Below are positions 5,233-10,905 of a stretch of DNA of 10,905 bases, piece after piece. The notes below the pieces were generated by a model. The model was not told the origin of the DNA. It did no database searches and saw nothing but the letters and a program-made list of their open reading frames with translations. The stretch is from assembly GCA_023394255.1 (NCBI GenBank), contig JAEXAZ010000300.1, positions 1 through 10,905 on the forward strand, written 5' to 3'. The translations under genes and the position numbers were made by a program. Every line of letters begins with the position of its first letter. Position 1 is the stretch's first letter. This DNA comes from Bacillota bacterium (lineage in GTDB: Bacteria; Bacillota; Clostridia; Oscillospirales; Ruminococcaceae).

Positions 5233-6996
5233 ATGATAATTGATATCAAAAAAGAACTGGATGATATTATTCGCAATAAACAGATTAAAATCGTTTTCCA
5301 GCCGATTATATCCCTGCGGGACGGCAGTATATTGGGACACGAAGCACTCAGCAGAATAACAAGCACAAGCGCTATAAGCAATCCGGAAATGCTGTTCGCT
5401 GCCGCTCAGACTCATAAACGTCTGTGGGAACTGGAACAGCTCTGCAGAACAACCGCACTGGAAACCGCATTCAAATTTATGGAGCCGCCATACAGCAAGA
5501 AATTGTTTCTCAATGTAAATCCCCATGTGATGCACGATGATCATTTTAAAAAGGGCTTTACCAGTGAATTTTTGAAACAGTATCACATTACTTCCGATAA
5601 TATTATTTTTGAAATCACTGAAAAAAGCATGGTAATGGATACAGCCGGATTTCAGCAGACGATCAACCACTATAAAAATCAAAATTACAAAATCGCAATT
5701 GATGATGCCGGTGCAGGATACTCCGGCCTGAACCTCATCAGCGATGTAAATCCCAATTACATCAAGCTGGATATGAATCTTATTCGGGGGATTCATGAAG
5801 ACAGCTTGAAATACGCACTTGTCAAAGGAATGGCGGAACTCTCCAAGGCTTCTGGAATTGCGCTGATTGCAGAAGGTATTGAAACTTATGAAGAACTGCA
5901 AACCGTTGCGGATCTGGGCGTACAATATGGGCAGGGATATTTCATTCAAAGGCCGGATGAGAACATACATGAAATCGGCAAGGAGGTCTTGCTGGTGCTC
6001 GAAGAAATCAATCAGATCAGAAGCAATTCGGTTCCTAACAGTTTATCCAGTACATGGATCAAAGGCCTTTGTACCTACACAAGCATTGTTTTGCCCGATG
6101 AAAAAGTATCCCTCATCTACGATATTTTCAGGCGGGACACAAACTGCTTTGGATTATGTGTGATTGAAAATCAAAAACCTGTCGGAATCGTTACGCGGGA
6201 AAAGCTTGCGCTTCAGTTAAGCGGCCACTATGGGTTTACGCTCCATCAAAATAAGCCGATCTGTTCACTTATGGACCGGCAGTTTTTATGTGTGGACTGC
6301 AAAACACCGGTGAGCGAGGTTTCTTCAAAAGCAATGTCCCGCTCCAATGACCGCCTTTACGATTTTATTGTGGTTACGGAAAACGGAAAATATCTGGGAA
6401 CCGTTACAATAAAAGACTTGCTGCAAAAAGCCAGTGAAATCGAGGTCACAATGGCAAAACATCAAAACCCGCTTACCGGACTTCCGGGAAACCTGATTAT
6501 TGAACAAAAACTGAAGCAATGTGTAGAGAGTACTCGGGATTATGTAGTTGCCTACTTTGATATTGATAACTTTAAAGCATATAACGATGTTTACGGTTTT
6601 GAAAACGGCGATTTAATCATTCAGCACCTGGCAAAAGCGCTCAAGCAAACCTTGCCTGTCGATGATTTTGTCGGGCATGTCGGCGGGGATGATTTTGTGG
6701 TAATTTTCTATCATGAAACTTCGCAGGCCTTTTTGCAGAAGATCGTAACGCAGTTTGAAAAATTCGTTTTAGCCCGTTACAATCAGGATGATCTGAAAAG
6801 AGGATATATTACCGCCGTCAGCCGCAGCGGCAACATTGAAAAGTTTCCGTTGATGACGCTGACCTGCGTCGCGGTAAACAGCAGTGAACATGAGTTTACC
6901 GATGTATTTACCTTGACCGAGCTGTTGGCCAATTTAAAAAAGCGGGAAAAACAGCGGAAAACGCTCGGCGGCCCTTCCCTCACATTTTCTGATTAA
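5233..6996 (+). CDS. EAL-CBS-GGDEF cyclic-di-GMP turnover protein
   Basis: This 587-residue cytoplasmic signalling protein has no transmembrane segment. The EAL phosphodiesterase domain (about 10-250) keeps EAL 37-39, Asn94/Asn96, Glu127 and Glu130 in FEITE, DDAGAG from Asp157-Asp158, Lys178 in KLD, Glu214 and Glu217 in AEGIE and Gln234 in GQGY, so c-di-GMP hydrolysis is likely. A tandem CBS pair (about 275-395) follows, probably an adenine-nucleotide sensor. The C-terminal GGDEF domain (about 405-575) has NPLTGLPGN and DIDNFKAYND, but its signature is GGDDF (484-488). The inhibitory RxxD position reads PVDD, and the Arg usually before GG is replaced, so cyclase activity is uncertain and I-site feedback is absent. 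The ribosome site is poor: only AAAGA lies near ATG 5233, with GGAAAGG about 20 bases away. It stands alone between the kinase and the lipid gene cluster. Confidence 0.9.
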   Translation: MIIDIKKELDDIIRNKQIKIVFQPIISLRDGSILGHEALSRITSTSAISNPEMLFAAAQTHKRLWELEQLCRTTALETAFKFMEPPYSKKLFLNVNPHVMHDDHFKKGFTSEFLKQYHITSDNIIFEITEKSMVMDTAGFQQTINHYKNQNYKIAIDDAGAGYSGLNLISDVNPNYIKLDMNLIRGIHEDSLKYALVKGMAELSKASGIALIAEGIETYEELQTVADLGVQYGQGYFIQRPDENIHEIGKEVLLVLEEINQIRSNSVPNSLSSTWIKGLCTYTSIVLPDEKVSLIYDIFRRDTNCFGLCVIENQKPVGIVTREKLALQLSGHYGFTLHQNKPICSLMDRQFLCVDCKTPVSEVSSKAMSRSNDRLYDFIVVTENGKYLGTVTIKDLLQKASEIEVTMAKHQNPLTGLPGNLIIEQKLKQCVESTRDYVVAYFDIDNFKAYNDVYGFENGDLIIQHLAKALKQTLPVDDFVGHVGGDDFVVIFYHETSQAFLQKIVTQFEKFVLARYNQDDLKRGYITAVSRSGNIEKFPLMTLTCVAVNSSEHEFTDVFTLTELLANLKKREKQRKTLGGPSLTFSD

Positions 6997-7003
6997 CCAT
7001 TGT

Positions 7004-7025
7004 GGAGTTCCGCTATACGGAATCC
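7004..7025 (+). terminator. Weak hairpin after the EAL-GGDEF gene
   Basis: GGAGTTCCG pairs with CGGAATCC around CTATA with one bulged A and one G-U pair. It starts eight bases after the stop codon. No T-run follows, so termination would be weak and read-through into the phospholipase-like gene is possible. Confidence 0.3.
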
Positions 7026-7054
7026 GCTTGCTCTGTTCTATATTTCACAACGAT

Positions 7055-7103
7055 TTTACCCGGCTATGATGCTGTTTATAGTTTGACATCATACACTATA
7101 GCC
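7055..7103 (+). promoter_or_regulatory. Candidate promoter with nested inverted repeats
   Basis: TTTACC (7055-7060), 16 bases, then TATAGT (7077-7082) is a plausible promoter for the phospholipase-like gene. The -10 box is framed by a perfect 7-bp inverted repeat TATGATG (7065-7071) / CATCATA (7087-7093), and the outer GGCTAT (7062-7067) / ATAGCC (7098-7103) is a second inverted pair. A repressor dyad over the -10 is the simplest reading. Confidence 0.4.
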
Positions 7104-7117
7104 AAAGGGGTGAGTCT

Positions 7118-7723
7118 ATGAATACAGAGTCGCATATTTTAATGGGGAAATTTTTGTACGGATATGTGGGCAGCCACTATGGAATTCCATTGAATCGAAG
7201 GAGTTTTGTTCTGGGCAATATTTTACCGGATTACTGCCCGTCCTTTTTGACGAGTCCGCATTATCTGAAAAACAACAGCTCTTACGTTCAACATGTGATC
7301 CGCGCCGTCACGCCTCTGACTTCGTCCGCATGCAATGACAAAAAACGTTCCCGGCTTCTTGGGATCCTTTGTCATTTCTATGCGGACTTTTTTTGTTTCG
7401 CGCACAACAGCGGTTTTACGGGCGGGCTGTACGAGCATATTGCTTATGAAAAGGAGCTGTACCGTTTCTTCCGGGAAAATTTTCAGCAGATTGTTCCCAT
7501 CCGTTTTGTTTCGCGCCCCATCCCGGGCGTCCGGCCGGAAGAAATTTACCGGCAGTTTGAAAGCCTGCATTCCAGCTACCTTTTATCGCGCCCGTCTTTG
7601 GGAAACGACCTGCTTTACGCCATGATGGCCTGCATTGACGCGATTGTTTTGACCTGCGGGTGCACGGCTGCGGAAACTGCGCAGACAAATCTCCACCAGC
7701 CTCATAAGCTGCAGGTTGTGTGA
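7118..7723 (+). CDS. Zinc-dependent phospholipase C-like protein
   Basis: This 201-residue protein resembles the zinc-dependent phospholipase C family (the Bacillus cereus PC-PLC fold). Its metal-ligand-type residues run in the expected order: His6 in ESHILMG, Asp38 in GNILPDYCP, His48, His59, the HFYADFFCFAH cluster (His86, Asp90, His96), then YEHIAYE (His107, Glu111). It is shorter than secreted phospholipases (about 245 or more) and has no signal peptide, so it would act in the cytoplasm, possibly on the inner membrane leaflet. The product would be diacylglycerol plus a phospho-headgroup; the substrate is inferred, not shown. AAAGGGG sits about seven bases before ATG 7118. The stop lies 18 bases before the glycosyltransferase start, so the two form an operon. 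Many cytosolic members of this family are uncharacterised, and a different hydrolytic role is possible. Confidence 0.75.
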   Translation: MNTESHILMGKFLYGYVGSHYGIPLNRRSFVLGNILPDYCPSFLTSPHYLKNNSSYVQHVIRAVTPLTSSACNDKKRSRLLGILCHFYADFFCFAHNSGFTGGLYEHIAYEKELYRFFRENFQQIVPIRFVSRPIPGVRPEEIYRQFESLHSSYLLSRPSLGNDLLYAMMACIDAIVLTCGCTAAETAQTNLHQPHKLQVV

Positions 7724-7741
7724 TACGGAAAGGAGAACAAA

Positions 7742-8890
7742 TTGCGGATTGCATTTTTTACGGATACTTTTTATCCCCAGATCAACGGCGTATCCAACAC
7801 ACTGTCCTATTTGAGCCGCTATCTGCAGGCCAATCAGGTGGAACATCTTTTCTTCGCCCCTGACTATGGATTGGACACCGAAGAATGCGCGGACCTGCCG
7901 GTCGTGCGGTTTAAAGGGCTCCGACCGGTGATTTACCCGGAATGCCGGCTTGCGTTTGTGCCGCTGGAAAAAATGACCCGCCTACTTGCGGATTTTGCTC
8001 CGGATGTAGTCCATATCGTCACGGAACTGGGCATCGGCCTTTCGGGATTGCGCGCGGCGAGCGCCCTGAATATTCCGATCATCATGTCTTACCACACCAA
8101 TTTTGATAAATATTTGCAGTTTTACCATCTTACGCATTTCAGCCAGGCTTTGTGGTCCTATATGAAATGGTTCCACAGCTTCGCGCAGGTAAATCTCTGC
8201 CCTTCCCGCGATACGATGCGGTCCGTGCGGCGGCATGGATTCGTAAACACGAGTATCTGGTCCCGCGGAATCGATCTCGGGCGGTTCCACCCTTCCCATT
8301 TCTCCGCCGCGCTGAGGGAACAATACGGGGCACGGGATAAAACCGTCTTTTTATATGTCGGGCGCATTTCCGCGGAAAAAGGACTTGATGTGCTGATGCA
8401 GAGCATCCGCATCGTCAACGCAACACACGGCAAACAAGTGCAGTTCTGGATAACGGGTGACGGTCCCCTGCTGAGCGAACTGACGGCACAGGAACTGCCG
8501 AATGTGATATTTACGGGGGAAAAACGGGGTGAGGAGCTGGCGCAGATCTACGCGAGCGCCGACGCGTTTGTGTTCCCCTCCGGGACCGAAACATTTGGAA
8601 ATGTCGTGCTGGAGGCGATGGCAAGCGGGCTGCCGGTCATCTGCACGGATTCAGGAGGAGTCACCGACTATACGGTTCCCGATGAAAATGCCCTGGTATG
8701 CCGTTACAGGGACCCGGCAAGCCTGTCCGGAGCCATCCTCGAACTGCTGGACCCCAGCCTGCGGGACCGGATTGGTTCGCAGGCGCTGCGCACGGCAAAG
8801 AGCAGAAGCTGGGACGCTATTTTTGAAAACCTGATGCGGCATTATCTAGCGGCTCAGGCAGCTTTACCCCTCCGCCGGACGGCCAACTAA
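7742..8890 (+). CDS. GT4-family glycosyltransferase (MgtA/SqdX/Agt-like)
   Basis: This 382-residue GT-B retaining glycosyltransferase moves a sugar from a nucleotide donor to an acceptor. The N-terminal domain opens with FFTDTFYPQINGVSNTL (5-21), with the glycine loop at Gly16, and includes SYHTNFDKY (116-124) with the acceptor-side His118, the pattern seen in mannosyl-, sulfoquinovosyl- and glucuronosyl-diacylglycerol transferases. The C-terminal donor domain has RGIDLGRFHP (175-184), VGRISAEKGL with Arg208 and Lys213, and the EX7E motif from Glu283 to Glu291 in GTETFGNVVLEAMASGLPV. The start is TTG 7742, supported by AAAGGAGAACAAA directly upstream and by the family-standard RIAFFTD start. 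Pairing with a phospholipase C-like gene and UDP-glucose dehydrogenase suggests a glycolipid product, with UDP-glucuronate a candidate donor. Confidence 0.87.
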   Translation: MRIAFFTDTFYPQINGVSNTLSYLSRYLQANQVEHLFFAPDYGLDTEECADLPVVRFKGLRPVIYPECRLAFVPLEKMTRLLADFAPDVVHIVTELGIGLSGLRAASALNIPIIMSYHTNFDKYLQFYHLTHFSQALWSYMKWFHSFAQVNLCPSRDTMRSVRRHGFVNTSIWSRGIDLGRFHPSHFSAALREQYGARDKTVFLYVGRISAEKGLDVLMQSIRIVNATHGKQVQFWITGDGPLLSELTAQELPNVIFTGEKRGEELAQIYASADAFVFPSGTETFGNVVLEAMASGLPVICTDSGGVTDYTVPDENALVCRYRDPASLSGAILELLDPSLRDRIGSQALRTAKSRSWDAIFENLMRHYLAAQAALPLRRTAN

Positions 8891-8984
8891 GGGCGGGTTG
8901 TCATAACAGCAAAATGAAAGCTCCTGGCCCGGCTCAAATGCCGGATTCTATTCTGTGCTGATTTGCATCGGAGAAGGAGGCATT

Positions 8985-10385
8985 ATGAAAATAACAGTTG
9001 TGGGAACAGGTTATGTGGGGCTGGTGACGGCGGTGTGTCTGGCACATTGGGGCCACACGGTAACCTGCGTCGAGTCAGATCCTCAAAAGCTCTCCCTTTT
9101 AAAATCCGGGCAATCCCCAATTTTGGAAAAAGACGTGGAGAAGTTCATGTGGCTCTATGCCGACCGGCTTGTCTATACGGACAGCTGCCATGAAGCATGC
9201 ATGGATACACAGATCGTTTTTATCTGCGTGGGAACACCCGAACGGGAGGATGGCCACGCGAATCTGAAGTATGTTTTTAAAGCCGCCGAACAGGTTGCCG
9301 ACAATGTGAGCAGCGACTGCGTCTGCGTGGTAAAATCCACCGTCCCCATCGGCACAAACCGGAAGCTGGAACGCTTGTTTTCGTCCAAAGTCCAAAATAG
9401 ATGTACGGTTGAGGTCGCGTCCAATCCCGAATTCCTGTCGCAGGGAACCGCCGTATACGATTTTCTGTTCGGCCCCCGTGTTGTCATCGGCGTGGCAAGC
9501 GCACACAGCGAGGGACTCCTGAAAAGCGTATATGCCAATTATGACGGGCCAATCATCGTGACCGACCGACAGACGGCTGAAATGATCAAGTATGCGTCCA
9601 ATAATTTTTTGGCGCTGAAAGTCTCCTACATAAATGAGATCGCCAATCTGTGCGAGCGCGTTGGTGCGGACGCGGAAACGGTTTCTCTCGGGATGGGGAT
9701 GGACAGCCGTATCGGAAAGCAATTTTTGCGCGCGGGCATCGGTTACGGCGGTTCCTGCTTTCCCAAAGATACCAAGGCACTTCATTGGATGGCAAAATAC
9801 CACGATTATGAGATCAAAACGGTAAAAGCGGCAATTGAAGTGAATGAGAACCAAAAGATGCTGCTTTTCAAAAAAGCGCACAGATATTATCCCAGCCTCG
9901 AAGGGCTGACGGTTGCTGTTTTGGGAATTACTTTCAAACCGGATACTGACGACCTGCGGGACGCGCCGTCGCTTCAAAATATCGCGCTTCTGCTGGAGGA
10001 GGGCGCACATGTCCGCGTATGGGACCCATCCGGATATGAAGCTTTAAAAACCCTTTTCCCCCATTCGCTCATCTGCTGCGATACCATTACAGAGGCAATC
10101 AGCAACGCGGAGCTCTGTATGATTATGACCGAATGGAGGCAGATCCGGGAGTTTGCCCCGGCTCAATACGCCAACTATATGAAAGTGCCTGTGGTGATTG
10201 ACGGACGCAACTGCTACAGCCCGGAATCTGTAAAAAACGCGGGCATTGTCTATGACAGCATCGGCAGGCCCCGCGTTCTGCCTGTTCCGGAGCCTGCTCC
10301 GGCAGGGAATACGCAAGCCACGCTGGTTTGCCGCCCATTTCCCGCAGTTCTTCCGGTTTCAGCAGAGCATTTACATCGTTATTGA
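8985..10385 (+). CDS. ugd: UDP-glucose 6-dehydrogenase
   Basis: This enzyme oxidises UDP-glucose to UDP-glucuronate with two NAD+. From ATG 8985 it has 466 residues: the Rossmann GTGYVGL (7-13), an STVPIGTNRKLE segment, NPEFLSQGTAVYDF, the EMIKYASNNFLALKVSYINEIANL helix with the catalytic-type Lys, and GGSCFPKDTKAL with catalytic Cys258. A second NAD/UDP-binding domain (VLGITFKPDTDDLRDAPS) follows. The start has AAGGAGG four bases upstream; the frame is open for ten more residues, but those overlap the ribosome site. A proline- and alanine-rich tail of about 37 residues after GIVYDSIGRP is longer than usual. The gene follows the glycosyltransferase by 94 bases with no clear terminator between, only a 5-bp CCGGC/GCCGG hairpin. 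No terminator is evident in the AT-rich DNA after its stop. Confidence 0.95.
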   Translation: MKITVVGTGYVGLVTAVCLAHWGHTVTCVESDPQKLSLLKSGQSPILEKDVEKFMWLYADRLVYTDSCHEACMDTQIVFICVGTPEREDGHANLKYVFKAAEQVADNVSSDCVCVVKSTVPIGTNRKLERLFSSKVQNRCTVEVASNPEFLSQGTAVYDFLFGPRVVIGVASAHSEGLLKSVYANYDGPIIVTDRQTAEMIKYASNNFLALKVSYINEIANLCERVGADAETVSLGMGMDSRIGKQFLRAGIGYGGSCFPKDTKALHWMAKYHDYEIKTVKAAIEVNENQKMLLFKKAHRYYPSLEGLTVAVLGITFKPDTDDLRDAPSLQNIALLLEEGAHVRVWDPSGYEALKTLFPHSLICCDTITEAISNAELCMIMTEWRQIREFAPAQYANYMKVPVVIDGRNCYSPESVKNAGIVYDSIGRPRVLPVPEPAPAGNTQATLVCRPFPAVLPVSAEHLHRY

Positions 10386-10462
10386 TCCTTCCGATTTATA
10401 ATTTTTTCCTTTCAATTGGTTTTGATTTTTGAACAATTTATATAGTTTTCCAGCACTTACAT

Positions 10463-10491
10463 TTGCATATTTATATTCAAAATGCTACAAT
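10463..10491 (+). promoter_or_regulatory. Promoter of the 18-codon gene
   Basis: TTGCAT (10463-10468), a 17-base spacer and TACAAT (10486-10491) form a good housekeeping promoter. Initiation near 10498 gives a leader of about 35 bases containing the ribosome site of the small gene. Confidence 0.65.
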
Positions 10492-10532
10492 ACAGTTGTC
10501 AGATAGATTAGGTATCAAAAGGAGGTTTCGTG

Positions 10533-10589
10533 ATGGATATTCAAGCGTTAATCGATCTGCTGATGAAACTCGCGGGACAGTGCAAATAA
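10533..10589 (+). CDS. 18-residue amphipathic small protein
   Basis: The frame reads MDIQALIDLLMKLAGQCK and stops at TAA 10587-10589. It is supported by AAAAGGAGG (10517-10525) seven bases before ATG 10533, by its own promoter 42 bases upstream and by a strong terminator 19 bases after the stop, a complete transcription unit of about 145 bases. On a helical wheel Ile3, Leu6, Ile7, Leu10, Leu13, Ala14 and Cys17 share one face, while Gln4, Asp8, Lys12 and Gln16 share the other, so a membrane-surface amphipathic helix with near-neutral charge is expected. Size and pattern recall phenol-soluble-modulin-like or type I toxin peptides, or a regulatory membrane peptide. None can be assigned from sequence alone. 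It follows ugd by 147 bases but is probably transcribed independently. Confidence 0.65.
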   Translation: MDIQALIDLLMKLAGQCK

Positions 10590-10607
10590 TCAGGCGCCAT
10601 TTTCGTG

Positions 10608-10640
10608 CGGCTCTCGCCATTCGGCGGGAGCCGTTCTTTT
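10608..10640 (+). terminator. Rho-independent terminator of the 18-codon gene
   Basis: An 11-bp stem, CGGCTCTCGCC with GGCGGGAGCCG (one G-U pair), closes on the tetraloop ATTC and is followed by TTCTTTT. The short distance from the small gene's stop codon supports that gene as a discrete unit. Confidence 0.88.
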
Positions 10641-10673
10641 ATTCCGGCAGTTCCGAAAACGGCCGGAATAAAA
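10637..10673. repeat. 12-bp inverted repeat overlapping the terminator tract
   Basis: TTTTATTCCGGC (10637-10648) and GCCGGAATAAAA (10662-10673) are a perfect inverted repeat with a 13-base loop. The left arm includes the last T residues of the preceding terminator, so the two hairpins compete for those bases. No T-run follows on either strand, so it is not itself a normal terminator. Confidence 0.6.
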
Positions 10674-10708
10674 TTGATGATCACCGCGCTTTCGGCTACA
10701 ATAGCCGA
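10674..10708 (+). promoter_or_regulatory. Promoter-like boxes with a dyad over the -10
   Basis: TTGATG (10674-10679), 17 bases and TACAAT (10697-10702) fit a promoter, and the -10 box sits inside the inverted repeat TCGGCT-ACAAT-AGCCGA (10692-10708). An operator over the -10 is possible. No supported gene follows within the window on the plus strand, so the target could be a small RNA or a gene beyond the edge. Confidence 0.35.
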
Positions 10709-10749
10709 TAAACGCAAGCTGTTATTGGTTATATTTTCTGCGGGCCTTA

Positions 10750-10778
10750 TGGTATAATAACCGCAAAGCGGTTATTAT
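10750..10778. promoter_or_regulatory. Extended -10 box merged with an 11-bp palindrome
   Basis: TGGTATAAT (10750-10758) is an extended -10 match. It runs into the perfect inverted repeat ATAATAACCGC / GCGGTTATTAT (10754-10764 and 10768-10778) with an AAA centre. It may be an operator-covered promoter for something to the right, or a hairpin at the end of a minus-strand transcript entering from the edge. There is no T-run on either side. Confidence 0.35.
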
Positions 10779-10905
10779 CAGACTGTCGAAGAAGCCGGAT
10801 TACGCGGCGGCGCGAAGCGGGATCACAGTGTATTTCAGCCTGAAAATCCGGAATATGGTTTGAGACAAAGGCTCCCTCCATTTCCAGTTGGCCAGCTTTT
10901 TCAGA
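10779..10905. other. Unassigned window edge
   Basis: The last 127 bases are GC-richer and lack a clear start codon with a ribosome site. On the minus strand two frames are open from the edge: one ends SDNNRFAVIIP at a TAA (10747-10749) and another includes LKKLANWKWREPLSQ and ends RAAA at a TAA. A plus-strand frame is also open to the edge. Either minus frame could be the tail of a gene, possibly a transposase, but I recognise no family. CCGGATT (10795-10801) and AATCCGG (10845-10851) form a 7-bp inverted pair. Confidence 0.3.

Noticed and set aside
5203..5970. 255-residue minus-strand frame opposite the EAL domain
   Set aside because: It has no ribosome site and no recognisable domain, and it lies antisense to a well-supported EAL coding sequence.
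7083..7088. Perfect TTGACA as a -35 box
   Set aside because: No -10-like sequence lies 16-18 bases downstream; that stretch is the ribosome site of the phospholipase-like gene. It is more likely part of the dyad.
9099..10010. 303-residue minus-strand frame opposite ugd
   Set aside because: It is antisense to motif-confirmed UDP-glucose dehydrogenase; its composition is that of a shadow frame.
8955..10385. ugd read from the upstream start at 8955
   Set aside because: The extra residues MLICIGEGGI include the translated ribosome site AAGGAGG; MKITVVGTGYVGL from 8985 is the family start.
10463..10711. 82-codon plus-strand frame beginning at TTG 10463
   Set aside because: It starts on the -35 box of the small-gene promoter, has no ribosome site and runs through the terminator hairpin in a different frame; the 18-codon gene explains the signals better.
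1..10905. CRISPR array, tRNA, rRNA or riboswitch
   Set aside because: No regularly spaced repeats, tRNA-like cloverleaf with GGTTCRA-type arm, or recognisable aptamer core was seen by eye.

Overview
The window looks like a chromosomal segment of a low-to-mid GC Firmicute, most likely a Clostridia/Oscillospirales-type anaerobe. This rests on strong AGGAGG-type ribosome sites, AT-rich TTGACA/TATAAT-like promoters, a lipoprotein TRAP binding protein and clostridial-type fructokinase and EAL/GGDEF proteins. It is inference from sequence style; no taxonomic marker is present. No rRNA, tRNA, CRISPR array or complete mobile element was seen.

Left part (1-4857): a sugar or sugar-acid uptake and catabolism locus. 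On the minus strand, reading from about 2737 down to 1, lie an AlsE-type ketohexose-phosphate 3-epimerase, the TRAP binding lipoprotein DctP, the small permease DctQ and the first 80 codons of the large permease DctM, which runs off the window. A FadR-type GntR regulator is divergent on the plus strand (3038-3715). The AT-rich region between them holds a good promoter for each side and two near-identical 16-mers in opposite orientation that are candidate operators. The regulator ends in a 38-base perfect palindrome followed by a textbook terminator, and a convergent PfkB fructokinase (3865-4857, minus) completes the locus. DctP keeps the Arg/Arg/Asn set that binds a carboxylate in SiaP-type proteins, while epimerase and kinase point to ketohexose chemistry, so the true substrate is an open question.

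Middle (4858-6996): a divergent intergenic stretch, with a short coding-like remnant or leader peptide just ahead of the fructokinase, then a 587-residue cyclic-di-GMP protein with EAL-CBS-CBS-GGDEF order. Its EAL half has all the recognisable catalytic residues. Its GGDEF half carries GGDDF and lacks the inhibitory RxxD site.

Right part (7118-10385, plus strand): a zinc-dependent phospholipase C-like protein, a GT4 glycosyltransferase of the MgtA/SqdX/Agt type 18 bases downstream, and UDP-glucose 6-dehydrogenase. Together these could release diacylglycerol, make UDP-glucuronate and glycosylate a lipid. That would be a membrane-lipid remodelling or glycolipid cassette, functionally parallel to the PlcP-Agt pair of Alphaproteobacteria. 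This is a hypothesis from gene content.

Far right (10386-10905): a compact free-standing gene for an 18-residue amphipathic peptide, with its own promoter, an ideal ribosome site and a rho-independent terminator. It is followed by a series of inverted repeats overlapping promoter-like boxes and an unassigned 3' edge.
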